A DNA stretch of 36,930 nt, from positions 1-36,930 of the forward strand of contig CAIRZD010000361.1 of NCBI GenBank assembly GCA_903882965.1. The letters run 5' to 3'. This stretch comes from an uncultured Bacteroidota bacterium. GTDB taxonomy: Bacteria > Bacteroidota > Bacteroidia > Chitinophagales > Chitinophagaceae. Numbering within the stretch: position 1 is the stretch's first letter; each line of letters starts with the position of its first letter. This document shows, in pieces, positions 1 through 7,946 of the stretch. The position numbers and the translations under genes were made by a program. Below the pieces are notes generated by a model. The model worked only from the letters and a program-made list of their open reading frames with translations. It was not told the DNA's origin and did no database searches.

Positions 1-132
1 CCGCTATTCAGGCAAAAAAGTTTCGGATAGTTGTGTAAAAGAATAAAATTTCATGCAATAAACTTTGGGTATTACTACTCAATTTTAATAAAATAAGTAG
101 CCGCATATGTTTATTAGCAATAACTTATACTT

Positions 133-702
133 TTGAGCATCAACAACTTTATTTCAGAATTAAGGTCAGGCAACCAACAGGCATTCAAAAAGCTGGTAGA
201 AACATACCGGCAAAAGGTGTTTAATACAGCTATTAGCCTCGTTCAGGATCATGCGCTGGCTGAAGATATTTCGCAGGAAGTTTTTGTTACCATATACAGG
301 TCTGTTTCATCATTCAATGAAAGATCCTCGCTGGCAACGTGGATATACCGTATCACCGTAAATAAATGCCTTGACCATCTCCGCGCTAAAAAAAGGCAAA
401 AATTCGGCTTGTTCAGCCAATTTTTCAATACCGATGCCATTTATAATAAACCGGGATTTGAACACCCCGGCATCAAGCTGGAAAACCGGGAAAATGCACG
501 TTTCCTTTTTGAAGCAATTAACTTATTGCCATATAATCAAAAAACAGTATTTATACTTGCCCATATAGAAGAATTATCCCAAAAAGAAATAGCGGAAATT
601 ATGAATTTGTCTATAAAGGCTGTGGAATCCTTACTACAAAGAGCTAAGGCTAATCTTAGAAAAAAATTATCTTCAATATACGACCGAAGGAAAATTAATT
701 GA
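133..702 (+). CDS. ECF-type RNA polymerase sigma factor (sigma-70 family)
   Basis: Encodes a 189-residue extracytoplasmic-function sigma factor, which directs RNA polymerase to a small regulon. Sigma region 2 spans about residues 19-90, with the conserved DISQEVF and TWIYRITVNKCLDHLR segments. Region 4, a helix-turn-helix, spans about 124-176 (LSQKEIAEIMNLSIKAVESL). The length is normal for the family. The start is a TTG codon: the nearby ATG at 107 is in another frame and stops within nine codons. A single-helix membrane protein (723) and a CpxP-like protein (1040) follow closely on the same strand, suggesting an envelope-stress or metal-responsive module. The regulon and signal cannot be read from the sequence. 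Confidence 0.93.
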   Translation: MSINNFISELRSGNQQAFKKLVETYRQKVFNTAISLVQDHALAEDISQEVFVTIYRSVSSFNERSSLATWIYRITVNKCLDHLRAKKRQKFGLFSQFFNTDAIYNKPGFEHPGIKLENRENARFLFEAINLLPYNQKTVFILAHIEELSQKEIAEIMNLSIKAVESLLQRAKANLRKKLSSIYDRRKIN

Positions 703-722
703 ATTACGTCTAAATATAGTGT

Positions 723-1037
723 ATGAAAAATAATGTAAATACAAACACAGATAAAGAAAAATGGATAAGTGAAGTGCTGGGCAGCGCCAATAGCATGCAG
801 CCTGCATTTCCCCCATCCGATTTGTTCGAAAAGGTAATGATCAAATTAAATAACCCCGAAAAGGCACGCATCATTGTAATACCTGCAAAAAGATGGGCCG
901 CAGCAGCTATGTTATTGCTTACGCTAAATATCGGCTCAGCTATATACTCGATCGAACAAAACAGGAAAACAAATTCTATTGCTAAGTCTAACCCTATCAC
1001 AACTGAAATGCAATTAGAATCAACTTATAATTACTAG
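723..1037 (+). CDS. Small single-helix membrane protein, possible anti-sigma factor
   Basis: A 104-residue protein of unrecognised family. Residues 1-55 are polar and probably cytoplasmic; one hydrophobic helix lies at about 58-76 (RWAAAAMLLLTLNIGS), followed by a short tail of about 28 residues. It begins 20 bases after the sigma gene and ends two bases before the next start, so the three genes look co-transcribed. The position directly after an ECF sigma gene, together with a cytoplasmic N-terminus and one helix, is the usual arrangement of an anti-sigma factor. I see no zinc-binding ZAS motif, so this role is inference. The RWAAAA stretch before the helix recurs in the protein at 9558, which sits in the same place in a second module. 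Confidence 0.75.
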   Translation: MKNNVNTNTDKEKWISEVLGSANSMQPAFPPSDLFEKVMIKLNNPEKARIIVIPAKRWAAAAMLLLTLNIGSAIYSIEQNRKTNSIAKSNPITTEMQLESTYNY

Positions 1038-1039
1038 GT

Positions 1040-1594
1040 ATGAATGAGAGTAAAAGTTTACGATTGTGGAAATATGCTGTGCTATTGCTTGTATTATGCA
1101 ATATTGCCCTCATAGCTACCATTTGGGTAAAGCCCAATTTCCCGGGCGGTCGCAGGCCCGAAACACCACGTGAATTTGTGATCCGGAATCTTAAATTCTC
1201 TGATGACCAGGTAAAAAAATACGATGCCCTGATCAATATCCACAGAACATCAATGGACCAGCTAAGAAAAGAATCGATGGATTATAGAACGCAGTTATTC
1301 AACAAACTTCATGAAAATACAAACCAGGGTATTACCCCCGATTCATTATCACAACTCATCGCCAATAACCAGAAACAAATAGAATTAGCAACCTACAATC
1401 ATTTCGCACAGGTACGGGCTATATGCACCGATGCCCAAAAGCCAATATTCGACAAAATAATCGGTGATGTTACAAAAATGATGAGTGGCAACATGCATGG
1501 AAGCAAGCATCCCGGAGATCAGGGGCCACCTCCCCGCAGAGAAGGCCCCGATGCCCCTGAAAATGGGCGGCCCGGGCCTCCTGAAAATGAGTGA
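1040..1594 (+). CDS. CpxP/Spy-like periplasmic protein with N-terminal membrane anchor
   Basis: A 184-residue protein with an uncleaved-looking N-terminal helix (about 11-30) and a helical periplasmic part. The segment LKFSDDQVKKYDAL (51-64), followed by charged amphipathic helices, resembles the LTxxQ-type helical repeats of the CpxP/Spy/heavy-metal-sensor superfamily. The last ~30 residues are rich in Pro, Gly and Glu (GPPPRREGPDAPENG) and look disordered. The start lies two bases after the upstream stop, implying translational coupling with the sigma/anti-sigma-like pair. Members of this superfamily sense or buffer envelope stress or metals; which applies here is unknown. The family call is by motif and shape only. 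Confidence 0.75.
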   Translation: MNESKSLRLWKYAVLLLVLCNIALIATIWVKPNFPGGRRPETPREFVIRNLKFSDDQVKKYDALINIHRTSMDQLRKESMDYRTQLFNKLHENTNQGITPDSLSQLIANNQKQIELATYNHFAQVRAICTDAQKPIFDKIIGDVTKMMSGNMHGSKHPGDQGPPPRREGPDAPENGRPGPPENE

Positions 1595-1612
1595 TGATCA
1601 TACGCCACCCAT

Positions 1613-1633
1613 TGTAAAATTATACCTTTTACA
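1613..1633. terminator. AT-rich hairpin between convergent genes
   Basis: A perfect 7-bp stem (TGTAAAA / TTTTACA) around a 7-base loop lies in the 50-bp gap between the converging genes ending at 1594 (+) and 1645 (-). It could act as a weak bidirectional terminator. There is no strong T-run on either side, so the call is tentative. Confidence 0.3.
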
Positions 1634-1644
1634 TCTAATTCCGG

Positions 1645-3621
1645 TTACCTCACATTCACCGCTTCACCCCTTTGCTCTGCTCCTAAAGCCTGCATAGCTG
1701 TATTAATGCTTTGCTGTGCAATACCATATCCTGGATTTAGCTTTATTGATATTTGCCACATAGCTATTGCTTGCGGTATTTGTTTTTTCATGTAGTAGCA
1801 AACACCAAGGTTGTAGTAGATCTCCTCCATTTTAGGATACTTAGGATAGTACAAGCGCACCATATCTAGGTTAGTCTTTGCACTGTCCGGTTCATTGAGC
1901 TTCAGATATGCTACAAACCTGTTCATGTAGCCCGATACAAATGTATTGTGTAGAGTAAGAACTTTGTTATAGTATGTTATGCCCTGGTGCAAATACTCTC
2001 TTTTTTTAAGACTGTCAGGCTCCATCTCTGCTTTGTTTATAAGCGATGATGCAACATTTGAGTTTACAAGAATACTATTGGAGGCTTCCGTAATGTCATG
2101 ATTAAATAAAGTCTCATCACTTTTCCAGTCTTCATTTCGCTCTATAGTTTTAAAACCACATAGCACTATCAGAAGCACCATCAGCCCGCCGAGGGCTACC
2201 CTGCCGGTCATAGCGGGTTTTATTTGCTCCATCCCTTTATACAACAAATAAGCTGCGGCTATACAAAAACCTACAGAAGAATGGAAAATAAGACGCTCAC
2301 CCATCGTACCACCAATATTGAAAAAGATATTGCATATCAGGAACAAGTTGAGCATATAAAAGGTTATCGCAAAACATAGTACACGCGCGCCTTCCATATC
2401 CACCAGTCTTTTCTTTGTATCAGCTACTTTCGGATTATAAGTCAGCAATCTTTTCAGGAATGAAATTGCCATAACAATAAGCCCACCGTTTATCAGCAAC
2501 GATAACCATACAAGCGGGTTTGAAAAATTCTTATACGGTATCGTATTATAAGAATAATCTGCCGATAAATGCTTGGGGTAAATAAGCAGCTTTATATAAT
2601 TTAAGGTGGTAGATATCTGGGTTGCTAATTTCTCATTGGCGTCAGCAACCTTGGCATATGGATTGTTAAGAATATCACTATCAGAGTCTGCATTCATCTG
2701 TGCTACTATATTCAGCCTTATAGCAATATACAATGCCATTACACCAATAAATGGGATCGAAGCCTTGATACTATCCCATATAGAATACCGGTTAAATAAA
2801 TAGAACGACAGCGGCAAAAGCACCACAAGCGATATCGCATATTCCTTAGAAAGAAAAGCCAGGAAATAACTCACACACCCTACCACAAGCATCCACTTTT
2901 TTTTATGTTCCTCATATTTGAATGCAAAAATGAAAGTAAGACAAATAAACACCAGCGACATGATCTCATCCCTGCTCTTTACATTGGCCACCACCTCTGT
3001 ATGTATGGGGTGAATAGTGAAGATCAGCGCAGCCAGCAGCGCCATTATCGGGTTGCTCTTAAATACCACATACCGCAAAAAATACAACAACAGTATGCAG
3101 CATAATGTAAACCAAAGCACATTAAAAAAGTGCCTGATATGCATATCCTCTATGAATTTTTTCTCAAAGGGTTGCTGCATGTTAAATGTAAACCCACGGC
3201 TCATTACACTATCTACCTTATCCTTTGGTATCGCCCCAAAAAACTGCTGCTCTATTGCAAACGTAACTATTGATAATGGCCTGTAACGACCACCCGATAA
3301 TTGATTCGAAGAGTTGAACTGCTTATAATAACTATCAAACGCATCCTTGGTAAGTATATCCTTTATACCCGCAAAGCCCTCATACACATATTCGTTCTTC
3401 ACAATTACAATGGTATCATCCAGTGCATATTCATTCTTTGAAGTATTTACATAAAGCACAAAAGCCAGTATGCCTACTATGATCGCCTGCACTTTAAAAT
3501 CATACAGCCATGCCGGTATCATACTATCCTTCACCACAGGCATCTGCTCTATTACAGCCGTCTGCTTTGGTTGCGCCACCGGAGCAGGTCTTTTAATATT
3601 ATTATTTATTTTCTTTGCCAT
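1645..3621 (-). CDS. TMTC/PMT-like membrane glycosyltransferase (GT-C fold) with C-terminal TPRs
   Basis: A 658-residue polytopic membrane protein. After a basic N-terminus, the first transmembrane helix (~43-60) is followed by an external loop with an Asp pair (YALDD, 65-69), where GT-C transferases carry the catalytic acid. The sequence HPIHTEVVANVKSRDE (204-219) matches the signature of the TMTC / DUF1736 O-mannosyltransferase-like family. About ten further helices follow. The C-terminal ~100 residues hold TPR-like helices (YYNLGVCYYMKKQIPQAIAMWQISIKLNP). Likely role: transfer of a lipid-linked sugar to exported proteins. Donor and acceptor are unknown. It converges with the CpxP-like gene and has its own -7 element upstream. 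Confidence 0.82.
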   Translation of the reverse strand: MAKKINNNIKRPAPVAQPKQTAVIEQMPVVKDSMIPAWLYDFKVQAIIVGILAFVLYVNTSKNEYALDDTIVIVKNEYVYEGFAGIKDILTKDAFDSYYKQFNSSNQLSGGRYRPLSIVTFAIEQQFFGAIPKDKVDSVMSRGFTFNMQQPFEKKFIEDMHIRHFFNVLWFTLCCILLLYFLRYVVFKSNPIMALLAALIFTIHPIHTEVVANVKSRDEIMSLVFICLTFIFAFKYEEHKKKWMLVVGCVSYFLAFLSKEYAISLVVLLPLSFYLFNRYSIWDSIKASIPFIGVMALYIAIRLNIVAQMNADSDSDILNNPYAKVADANEKLATQISTTLNYIKLLIYPKHLSADYSYNTIPYKNFSNPLVWLSLLINGGLIVMAISFLKRLLTYNPKVADTKKRLVDMEGARVLCFAITFYMLNLFLICNIFFNIGGTMGERLIFHSSVGFCIAAAYLLYKGMEQIKPAMTGRVALGGLMVLLIVLCGFKTIERNEDWKSDETLFNHDITEASNSILVNSNVASSLINKAEMEPDSLKKREYLHQGITYYNKVLTLHNTFVSGYMNRFVAYLKLNEPDSAKTNLDMVRLYYPKYPKMEEIYYNLGVCYYMKKQIPQAIAMWQISIKLNPGYGIAQQSINTAMQALGAEQRGEAVNVR

Positions 3622-3637
3622 ATAACTCAGTGAAGGT

Positions 3638-3645
3638 CAAATATA
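3638..3645 (-). promoter_or_regulatory. Bacteroidota -7 promoter element
   Basis: Perfect TATATTTG (consensus TAnnTTTG) on the minus strand, 16 bases upstream of the start codon at 3621. No convincing -33 TTTG at the usual distance. Confidence 0.45.
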
Positions 3646-3703
3646 AGGAGAGATGGCGAAATAAGCCATACTATATAATTCAAATTAAAGATATTTGCAG
3701 AGC

Positions 3704-3711
3704 TACATTTG
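3704..3711 (+). promoter_or_regulatory. Bacteroidota -7 promoter element in the 3622-3937 gap
   Basis: Perfect TACATTTG on the plus strand. The next ATG codons are at 3713 and 3717, so a transcript would start almost on the start codon of the small ORF at 3717, or give a long 5' leader to the gene at 3938. No clear -33 box. Confidence 0.35.
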
Positions 3712-3716
3712 CATGA

Positions 3717-3851
3717 ATGGATCATACAGTACTTCCGGCTTATATTAAACAAGTTTCTAAAAGAATAACAGCGGATATCGCGCTCACAAATAGCTTCTTA
3801 CCTCGGCGTAACCCGCAAACCTTTAGTCGCATACGCGGAAAAAAGGACTGA
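3717..3851 (+). CDS. Possible 44-residue small ORF of unknown function
   Basis: An ATG-started reading frame of 44 codons in the 316-base gap between two genes. The product begins MDHTVLPAYIKQVSKRI and ends in a basic tail (RIRGKKD). It has no signal peptide, membrane helix or recognised motif. In its favour: a perfect TAnnTTTG element sits immediately upstream (3704-3711). Against: an ORF of this length can occur by chance, and the stop codon lies only three bases before the inverted repeats that probably control the downstream gene. It may be a leader peptide or nothing. Confidence 0.22.
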   Translation: MDHTVLPAYIKQVSKRITADIALTNSFLPRRNPQTFSRIRGKKD

Positions 3852-3853
3852 CT

Positions 3854-3890
3854 TCACAGATTGTGACATTTGTATCAGGAGGCTGTCACA
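3854..3890. promoter_or_regulatory. Operator-like cluster of TGTGA/TCACA half-sites
   Basis: Three half-sites in 37 bases: TCACA (3854-3858), TGTGACA (3862-3868) and TGTCACA (3884-3890). The first two form a 13-bp palindrome TCACA-gat-TGTGA. The second and third form a perfect 7-bp inverted repeat with a 15-base spacer. A near-consensus -7 element CATCTTTG (3900-3907) follows, and the gene starts at 3938. This is the layout of a repressor or activator site over a promoter. The regulator is not encoded next to it and the family is unknown. Confidence 0.45.
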
Positions 3891-3937
3891 TATTTATGTC
3901 ATCTTTGCATTGATTAATTAACCCAAATATATAGTCT

Positions 3938-4249
3938 ATGAAATGGTATCATTATATAGCCTGCTTTTTCGCCGGGCTTTTTATCGCTAATACAGTGCCG
4001 CATTTTATTCATGGTGTTTCCGGTGATGTTTTCCCTACACCATTTGCTATCCCACCCGGCAAGGGCCCGTCATCTCCAACTGTCAATGTTTTCTGGGGGC
4101 TTTTCAATCTTGCTATCGGGTATATACTCATGCGGGCCGGAAAGGTTTCAAACCAAAAAGTAATGTCGGTCGTTGTTTTCTTTCTTGGCATTGTGGCTAT
4201 GAGCTGGATGGCAAGCGTTGTTTTCATGGATAAACAAATGCAGTTTTAA
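3938..4249 (+). CDS. Conserved small membrane protein, function unknown
   Basis: A 103-residue protein with three predicted helices (about 5-20, 47-65 and 76-97). The loop FPTPFAIPPGKGPSSPTVN between the first two is unusually rich in Pro, Gly and Ser. Proteins of this pattern (HFIHG ... FPTPFA.PPGKG ... SSPTVNV.W) recur in bacteria as uncharacterised membrane proteins; this comes from memory of the family, not a search. It is the first gene of a probable operon with an MFS transporter (32-base gap) and an isochorismatase-fold protein, downstream of an operator-like inverted repeat. Confidence 0.75.
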   Translation: MKWYHYIACFFAGLFIANTVPHFIHGVSGDVFPTPFAIPPGKGPSSPTVNVFWGLFNLAIGYILMRAGKVSNQKVMSVVVFFLGIVAMSWMASVVFMDKQMQF

Positions 4250-4281
4250 GAGCCGGAAATCAGGAGCAGGCATTTTTCAAG

Positions 4282-5547
4282 ATGAATATAAGCACGTTTC
4301 GAGCATTCAATAACCGTAACTACAGATTATTTTTCGCGGGCCAATCTATTTCCCAGATCGGCACATGGATGCAGCGTACCGCTGTAAGCTGGGTTGTTTA
4401 TACCATAACGCATTCTGCCTTCATGCTGGGCCTCACCGTATTTGCAGCCCAGTTCCCATCGTTCCTTTTTTCTTTACTCGGCGGCATCGCCTCCGACAGG
4501 TATGATCGTTATAAAGTATTGCTGCTTACCCAGATCGCTTCTATGGTGCAGGCTGTATTGATGGCCATACTCATCTTTACCAATCATTATGTAGTGTGGG
4601 AAATACTCACACTCAGCGTCATACTTGGTCTCATTAATGCCTTCGACGTACCCGCACGGCAGCCCCTTGTACATGAATTGATAACGAACAAAGAAGACCT
4701 GCCAAATGCGCTTGCACTCAATTCATCAATGGTGAATATTGCGCGGTTAGTTGGCCCGGCATTATCAGGTCTTATCCTTGTCAAATTTGGCGCCGGCATT
4801 TGTTTTAGCTTAAATGCAGTGAGCTTTATCGCAGTCATCACTTCCTTACTGTTAATGAAATTACCGGCATATGTACCGCATCCGGTAAAAAAGAAAGTGG
4901 CGCTGGAGCTTGCAGAAGGTTTTGTGTACCTGAAAAACACACCTGCAATAAGCACTATCATGATTATGCTGGCGCTGACAGGCCTGCTGGTATTGCCCTA
5001 CAACACGTTATTGCCGGTATTTGCCAAAGTGATCTTCAAGGGCGATGCCGCTACTTATGGCTATATTAATAGCTTTATTGGCTTAGGAGCAGTAGCCGGC
5101 TCTATCTTCCTTGCATCCTTAAAGCCGGGAGCAGATCTTAAAATTGTGCTACTGTGTAATACCCTGGTTTTTGGCATTTTTCTGATACTCTTTTCCCGTA
5201 TCAGTTATTTCCCGGTGGCTATGCTGTTTGCTGTATTTACAGGCTTTGGAATGATGTCTCAAACCACAATCATCATGACGATAATACAAGTTAAATCAGA
5301 CAAAAAAATGAGGGGTCGCGTAATGAGCTATGTAGCAATGGCATATTTTGGCATGTTGCCACTTGGCGCCCTGCTTATTGGCGCCGTATCCCAGCAAATA
5401 GGTGCGCCAAATGCCATACTTTGCCAGGGAATAATAGCGCTTATCATTGCAACGATCTTTTCTAAGTACCTCAGAAAAGATTACCTCGATAAAAAAGATG
5501 TAGCGCAACTTAAACAAGAAGAAGACATAGTAATCGAAGAAATTTAA
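4282..5547 (+). CDS. MFS transporter, EntS/MFS_3-like
   Basis: A 421-residue major facilitator superfamily transporter with about twelve hydrophobic helices. The N-terminus (FRAFNNRNYRLFFAGQSISQ, then GTWMQRTAVSW) is typical of the MFS_3 / enterobactin-exporter-like group. The loop after the second helix holds GGIASDRYDRYKVLL, the MFS signature between helices 2 and 3. Length matches the family. These proteins are usually proton-driven exporters of small molecules; the substrate cannot be assigned. The gene follows the 103-residue membrane protein and precedes the isochorismatase-fold gene by 36 bases. The C-terminal tail is acidic and cytoplasmic. Confidence 0.9.
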   Translation: MNISTFRAFNNRNYRLFFAGQSISQIGTWMQRTAVSWVVYTITHSAFMLGLTVFAAQFPSFLFSLLGGIASDRYDRYKVLLLTQIASMVQAVLMAILIFTNHYVVWEILTLSVILGLINAFDVPARQPLVHELITNKEDLPNALALNSSMVNIARLVGPALSGLILVKFGAGICFSLNAVSFIAVITSLLLMKLPAYVPHPVKKKVALELAEGFVYLKNTPAISTIMIMLALTGLLVLPYNTLLPVFAKVIFKGDAATYGYINSFIGLGAVAGSIFLASLKPGADLKIVLLCNTLVFGIFLILFSRISYFPVAMLFAVFTGFGMMSQTTIIMTIIQVKSDKKMRGRVMSYVAMAYFGMLPLGALLIGAVSQQIGAPNAILCQGIIALIIATIFSKYLRKDYLDKKDVAQLKQEEDIVIEEI

Positions 5548-5583
5548 TCAAATACTCAATCAAAAAAAACAACGTAAAAAAAA

Positions 5584-6147
5584 ATGGAACAACACATAAA
5601 AAACTCAGCCCTCCTGGTTATGGATATGCAGGTAGGTATTGTTGGCATGCTCCCGGCTGCTGAAGCACTGGTTGGTAAAGTAACCAAAGCCATTGCCCAT
5701 GCCCGCGAAAAAAACATCCCAGTCATCTATGTCGTAGTAGGCTTCAGGCCAGGTGCTCCCGAAGTAAGTACCAGCAATAAAAGCTTTGGTGCGGGAAAAG
5801 AAAGATTCGCCAAAATGGATATGACAACGTTTATGACCGTACATCCCGGCCTTGGTGCAAAGGCCGATGAGATCATCGTTACCAAACGCCGTGTAAGCGC
5901 ATTTACAGGCAGCGACCTTGAGGTGGTATTAAGAGCTCATGGCATACACCACCTCATACTTACCGGCATAGCCACAGGCGGCGTTGTATTATCTACGGTA
6001 ATTGAAGCTGCTGATAAAGATTATCAGATGACTGTAATAGAAGACTGTTGTGCAGATGGCGATGAAGAAGTGCACCGCGTACTCATGGAGAAAATATTCT
6101 CAAAACGCGCCGATGTAATGACTTTGGAAGAATGGAGTAAAATGTAA
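5584..6147 (+). CDS. Isochorismatase-fold (cysteine-hydrolase family) protein lacking the catalytic Cys
   Basis: A 187-residue protein of the isochorismatase-like family. Asp14 (LLVMDMQVGI) and Lys101 (IIVTKRRVSAF) of the usual Asp-Lys-Cys triad are present. At the Cys position the family motif GxxTxxCV reads GIATGGVV (128-135), so the nucleophile is a Val (134). Two cysteines at 155-156 are in a different place. It may therefore be a non-thiol hydrolase, as in isochorismatases proper that work without the Cys, or a non-catalytic protein. It ends the operon with the MFS exporter and is followed by a strong hairpin terminator. The substrate is unknown. Confidence 0.88.
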   Translation: MEQHIKNSALLVMDMQVGIVGMLPAAEALVGKVTKAIAHAREKNIPVIYVVVGFRPGAPEVSTSNKSFGAGKERFAKMDMTTFMTVHPGLGAKADEIIVTKRRVSAFTGSDLEVVLRAHGIHHLILTGIATGGVVLSTVIEAADKDYQMTVIEDCCADGDEEVHRVLMEKIFSKRADVMTLEEWSKM

Positions 6148-6169
6148 AATAATTAGTATAGAAATCATT

Positions 6170-6197
6170 AAAGCCTCGCTTTCGCGGGGCTTTCTTT
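6170..6197 (+). terminator. Rho-independent terminator
   Basis: Stem AAAGCCTCGC (6170-6179), loop TTTC, stem GCGGGGCTTT (6184-6193) with a single T-G wobble, followed by CTTTT. It lies 23 bases after the stop at 6147 and closes the 3938-6147 transcription unit. Confidence 0.85.
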
Positions 6198-6251
6198 TAC
6201 GTTGCATGCACTAACCACAATCAAAGCACCTCCGCCAAACATCTTAACCCC

Positions 6252-6282
6252 AAAGCACTCCCCTTTAGGGGCCGGGGGTTAA
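6252..6282 (-). repeat. Stop-codon-associated C/G hairpin repeat, copy A
   Basis: Minus-strand reading: TTAACCCCCGGCCCC, TAAA, GGGGAGTGCTTT. The core is a CCCC-TAAA-GGGG hairpin preceded by a C-run. Copies B (8065-8095) and C (13787-13815) also lie at the stop of minus-strand genes. Here the hydrolase frame runs into the element, which supplies its last codons (Thr-Pro-Gly-Pro) and the TAA. Confidence 0.7.
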
Positions 6283-7122
6283 ATACGCATTTATATGCGC
6301 CACAACCTGCTTTGCCCCCGCACCATATAGCATGGTCTGGTGATTGCCATCTACACCTGCATATTTTGCATGCTTCATACTTTCTACTGTTTCTTTGGCT
6401 ATTACATCAGGCAGCAACGGCTCTCCCAGCGTATAATTGTCGAGTGCATTGATAAGTATGGTAGGCGTTGTTATGGTATCTATCACTTCCGGCCAGGCTA
6501 TTACGCCAAGGTTCACTGATTTTTCGGTGATGTCCATAAGGTTACAGCGGGGCTTCACTCGTCCTGTCGGCAGGTCTTCCACATCAGCCCGGTAATAGCT
6601 GAGCATTGCATGGTCCCAAAAATCAAGGTAAGGCGCCTTCTTCACATGCGCAATGTATTCATCAAACCCCGGATAGGTAACATCCAGCCGCGACAAAGCT
6701 CCTGCCAGCATATTCGCTGCGTTTGGATTCATCGACTTTGCGGCATCTAATATCACCAGCTTATTTACTAAATGTGGATGATTAGCGGCTATATAAAATG
6801 CCACGTAGCCGCCAAAAGAATGGCCGCCCACATAAACCTTCTTTTCTCCCAGGTGGCTTATCAGTTCTATTATATCCTGCACATGCTCTTCAATGGTGTA
6901 GCAGAATGCCGGCTTATCACTTAATCCATTACCTCTCAGGTCCGGGCATATTACCCGGTAAGATGGTTGAAGACCTTCAATAAGCGCATCAAATGCATGC
7001 GCATTGGCAGTAAGCCCGTGCAGCAATATTAGTATCGGCCCATCAGAATGGTGGTCTATATAATGAAGGTTAATGTTATTTACTTTAATAAAATGTTCCG
7101 TCTTACTACTTACTTGGTCCAT
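6265..7122 (-). CDS. Alpha/beta-fold hydrolase
   Basis: A 285-residue alpha/beta hydrolase. The oxyanion-hole segment is ILLHGLTANAHAF, the nucleophile elbow GGHSFGG (Ser102), and the acid and base are probably Asp228 (NALDNYT) and His261 (VDGNHQTM). I chose the ATG at 7122, giving the normal N-terminus MDQVSSKTEHFIKVNNINLHY. A longer frame from 7167 would overlap the end of the upstream dehydrogenase gene and add an unusual 15 residues. The gene lies 29 bases after that dehydrogenase on the same strand, so they probably share a transcript. The substrate (ester, lactone or epoxide) is unknown. The C-terminus is formed by a dispersed repeat. Confidence 0.87.
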   Translation of the reverse strand: MDQVSSKTEHFIKVNNINLHYIDHHSDGPILILLHGLTANAHAFDALIEGLQPSYRVICPDLRGNGLSDKPAFCYTIEEHVQDIIELISHLGEKKVYVGGHSFGGYVAFYIAANHPHLVNKLVILDAAKSMNPNAANMLAGALSRLDVTYPGFDEYIAHVKKAPYLDFWDHAMLSYYRADVEDLPTGRVKPRCNLMDITEKSVNLGVIAWPEVIDTITTPTILINALDNYTLGEPLLPDVIAKETVESMKHAKYAGVDGNHQTMLYGAGAKQVVAHINAYLTPGP

Positions 7123-7151
7123 GAAAAAAATGAGTTGAAGATAATGATCTC

Positions 7152-7922
7152 TTATTGTGCAGTCCATCCCGCATCTACCGGCATTGCAATACCTGTAATG
7201 GTTTTTGCATCAGGCGAAGCAAGGAACAAGGCTGTTTGTGCAAGTAGTTCTACCGCTATGAATTCTTTTACTGCATGGCGCTCCAGGAATACTTTCTCCA
7301 CTACCTCTTTCTCGGTCATATTATGTGCCTTTGCTTGTTGTGGTATTTGTTGTTCCACTAGTGGGGTGTCCACATATCCGGGGCATATGGCATTACAAGT
7401 AATGCCAAAAGGTGCACCTTCAAGAGCCATAGTTTTGGTAAATCCCACAAGGCCATGCTTGGCCGCTACATAAGCGCTCTTAAATTCTGATGCGCGCAAA
7501 CCATGGGCCGAAGCAATATTGATTATCCGCCCGAATTTTTGTGACTTCATGCTACCCCATGCAGCCTTGGTCACATGAAACGCCGCCGTTAAGTTTACGG
7601 CAATAATAGCATCCCATTTTGCTTCCGGGAATTCATCTATCGGCGCTACATATTGTATACCTGCATTATTCACCAGCACATCAATGGTTCCAAAAGTTTT
7701 GATCGCATCTGCTACCATCCCGCGTATGGCGTCCGGTTGCATAAGGTTTGCCGGTGAGAAGGTATGCTGCACCTTAAATTCATCGGCCACCTGCTGCGCT
7801 ATTTCAGCACCATTAGTTTCCAGCCCGTTAAAAGCTATATTATATCCCTGCGCGGCAAATGCCCTTGCTATACCAAGGCCAATACCACTGGTACTGCCGG
7901 TAATTAATGTTGTTTTAGACAC
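7152..7922 (-). CDS. bdhA: 3-hydroxybutyrate dehydrogenase (SDR family)
   Basis: A 256-residue short-chain dehydrogenase. It has the NAD-binding TGSTSGIG (8-15), NNAG (85-88), and catalytic Asn110, Ser138, Tyr151 and Lys155 (YVAAK). The stretch DTPLVEQQIPQQAKAHNM after the PG motif is characteristic of D-3-hydroxybutyrate dehydrogenase (EC 1.1.1.30), which interconverts 3-hydroxybutyrate and acetoacetate with NAD in ketone-body or polyhydroxybutyrate metabolism. The length is typical. A -7 promoter element lies 16 bases upstream, and an alpha/beta hydrolase follows in the same direction. The SDR assignment is certain; the substrate assignment is strong but by motif. Confidence 0.9.
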   Translation of the reverse strand: MSKTTLITGSTSGIGLGIARAFAAQGYNIAFNGLETNGAEIAQQVADEFKVQHTFSPANLMQPDAIRGMVADAIKTFGTIDVLVNNAGIQYVAPIDEFPEAKWDAIIAVNLTAAFHVTKAAWGSMKSQKFGRIINIASAHGLRASEFKSAYVAAKHGLVGFTKTMALEGAPFGITCNAICPGYVDTPLVEQQIPQQAKAHNMTEKEVVEKVFLERHAVKEFIAVELLAQTALFLASPDAKTITGIAMPVDAGWTAQ

Positions 7923-7938
7923 GATGATTGATTTTGAG

Positions 7939-7946
7939 CAAAACTA
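7939..7946 (-). promoter_or_regulatory. Bacteroidota -7 promoter element
   Basis: Perfect TAGTTTTG on the minus strand, 16 bases upstream of the dehydrogenase start at 7922. No clear -33 box seen. Confidence 0.45.

Noticed and set aside
7048-7473. 141-codon plus-strand ORF across the hydrolase/dehydrogenase junction
   Set aside because: Opposite to two well-supported genes and without protein features.
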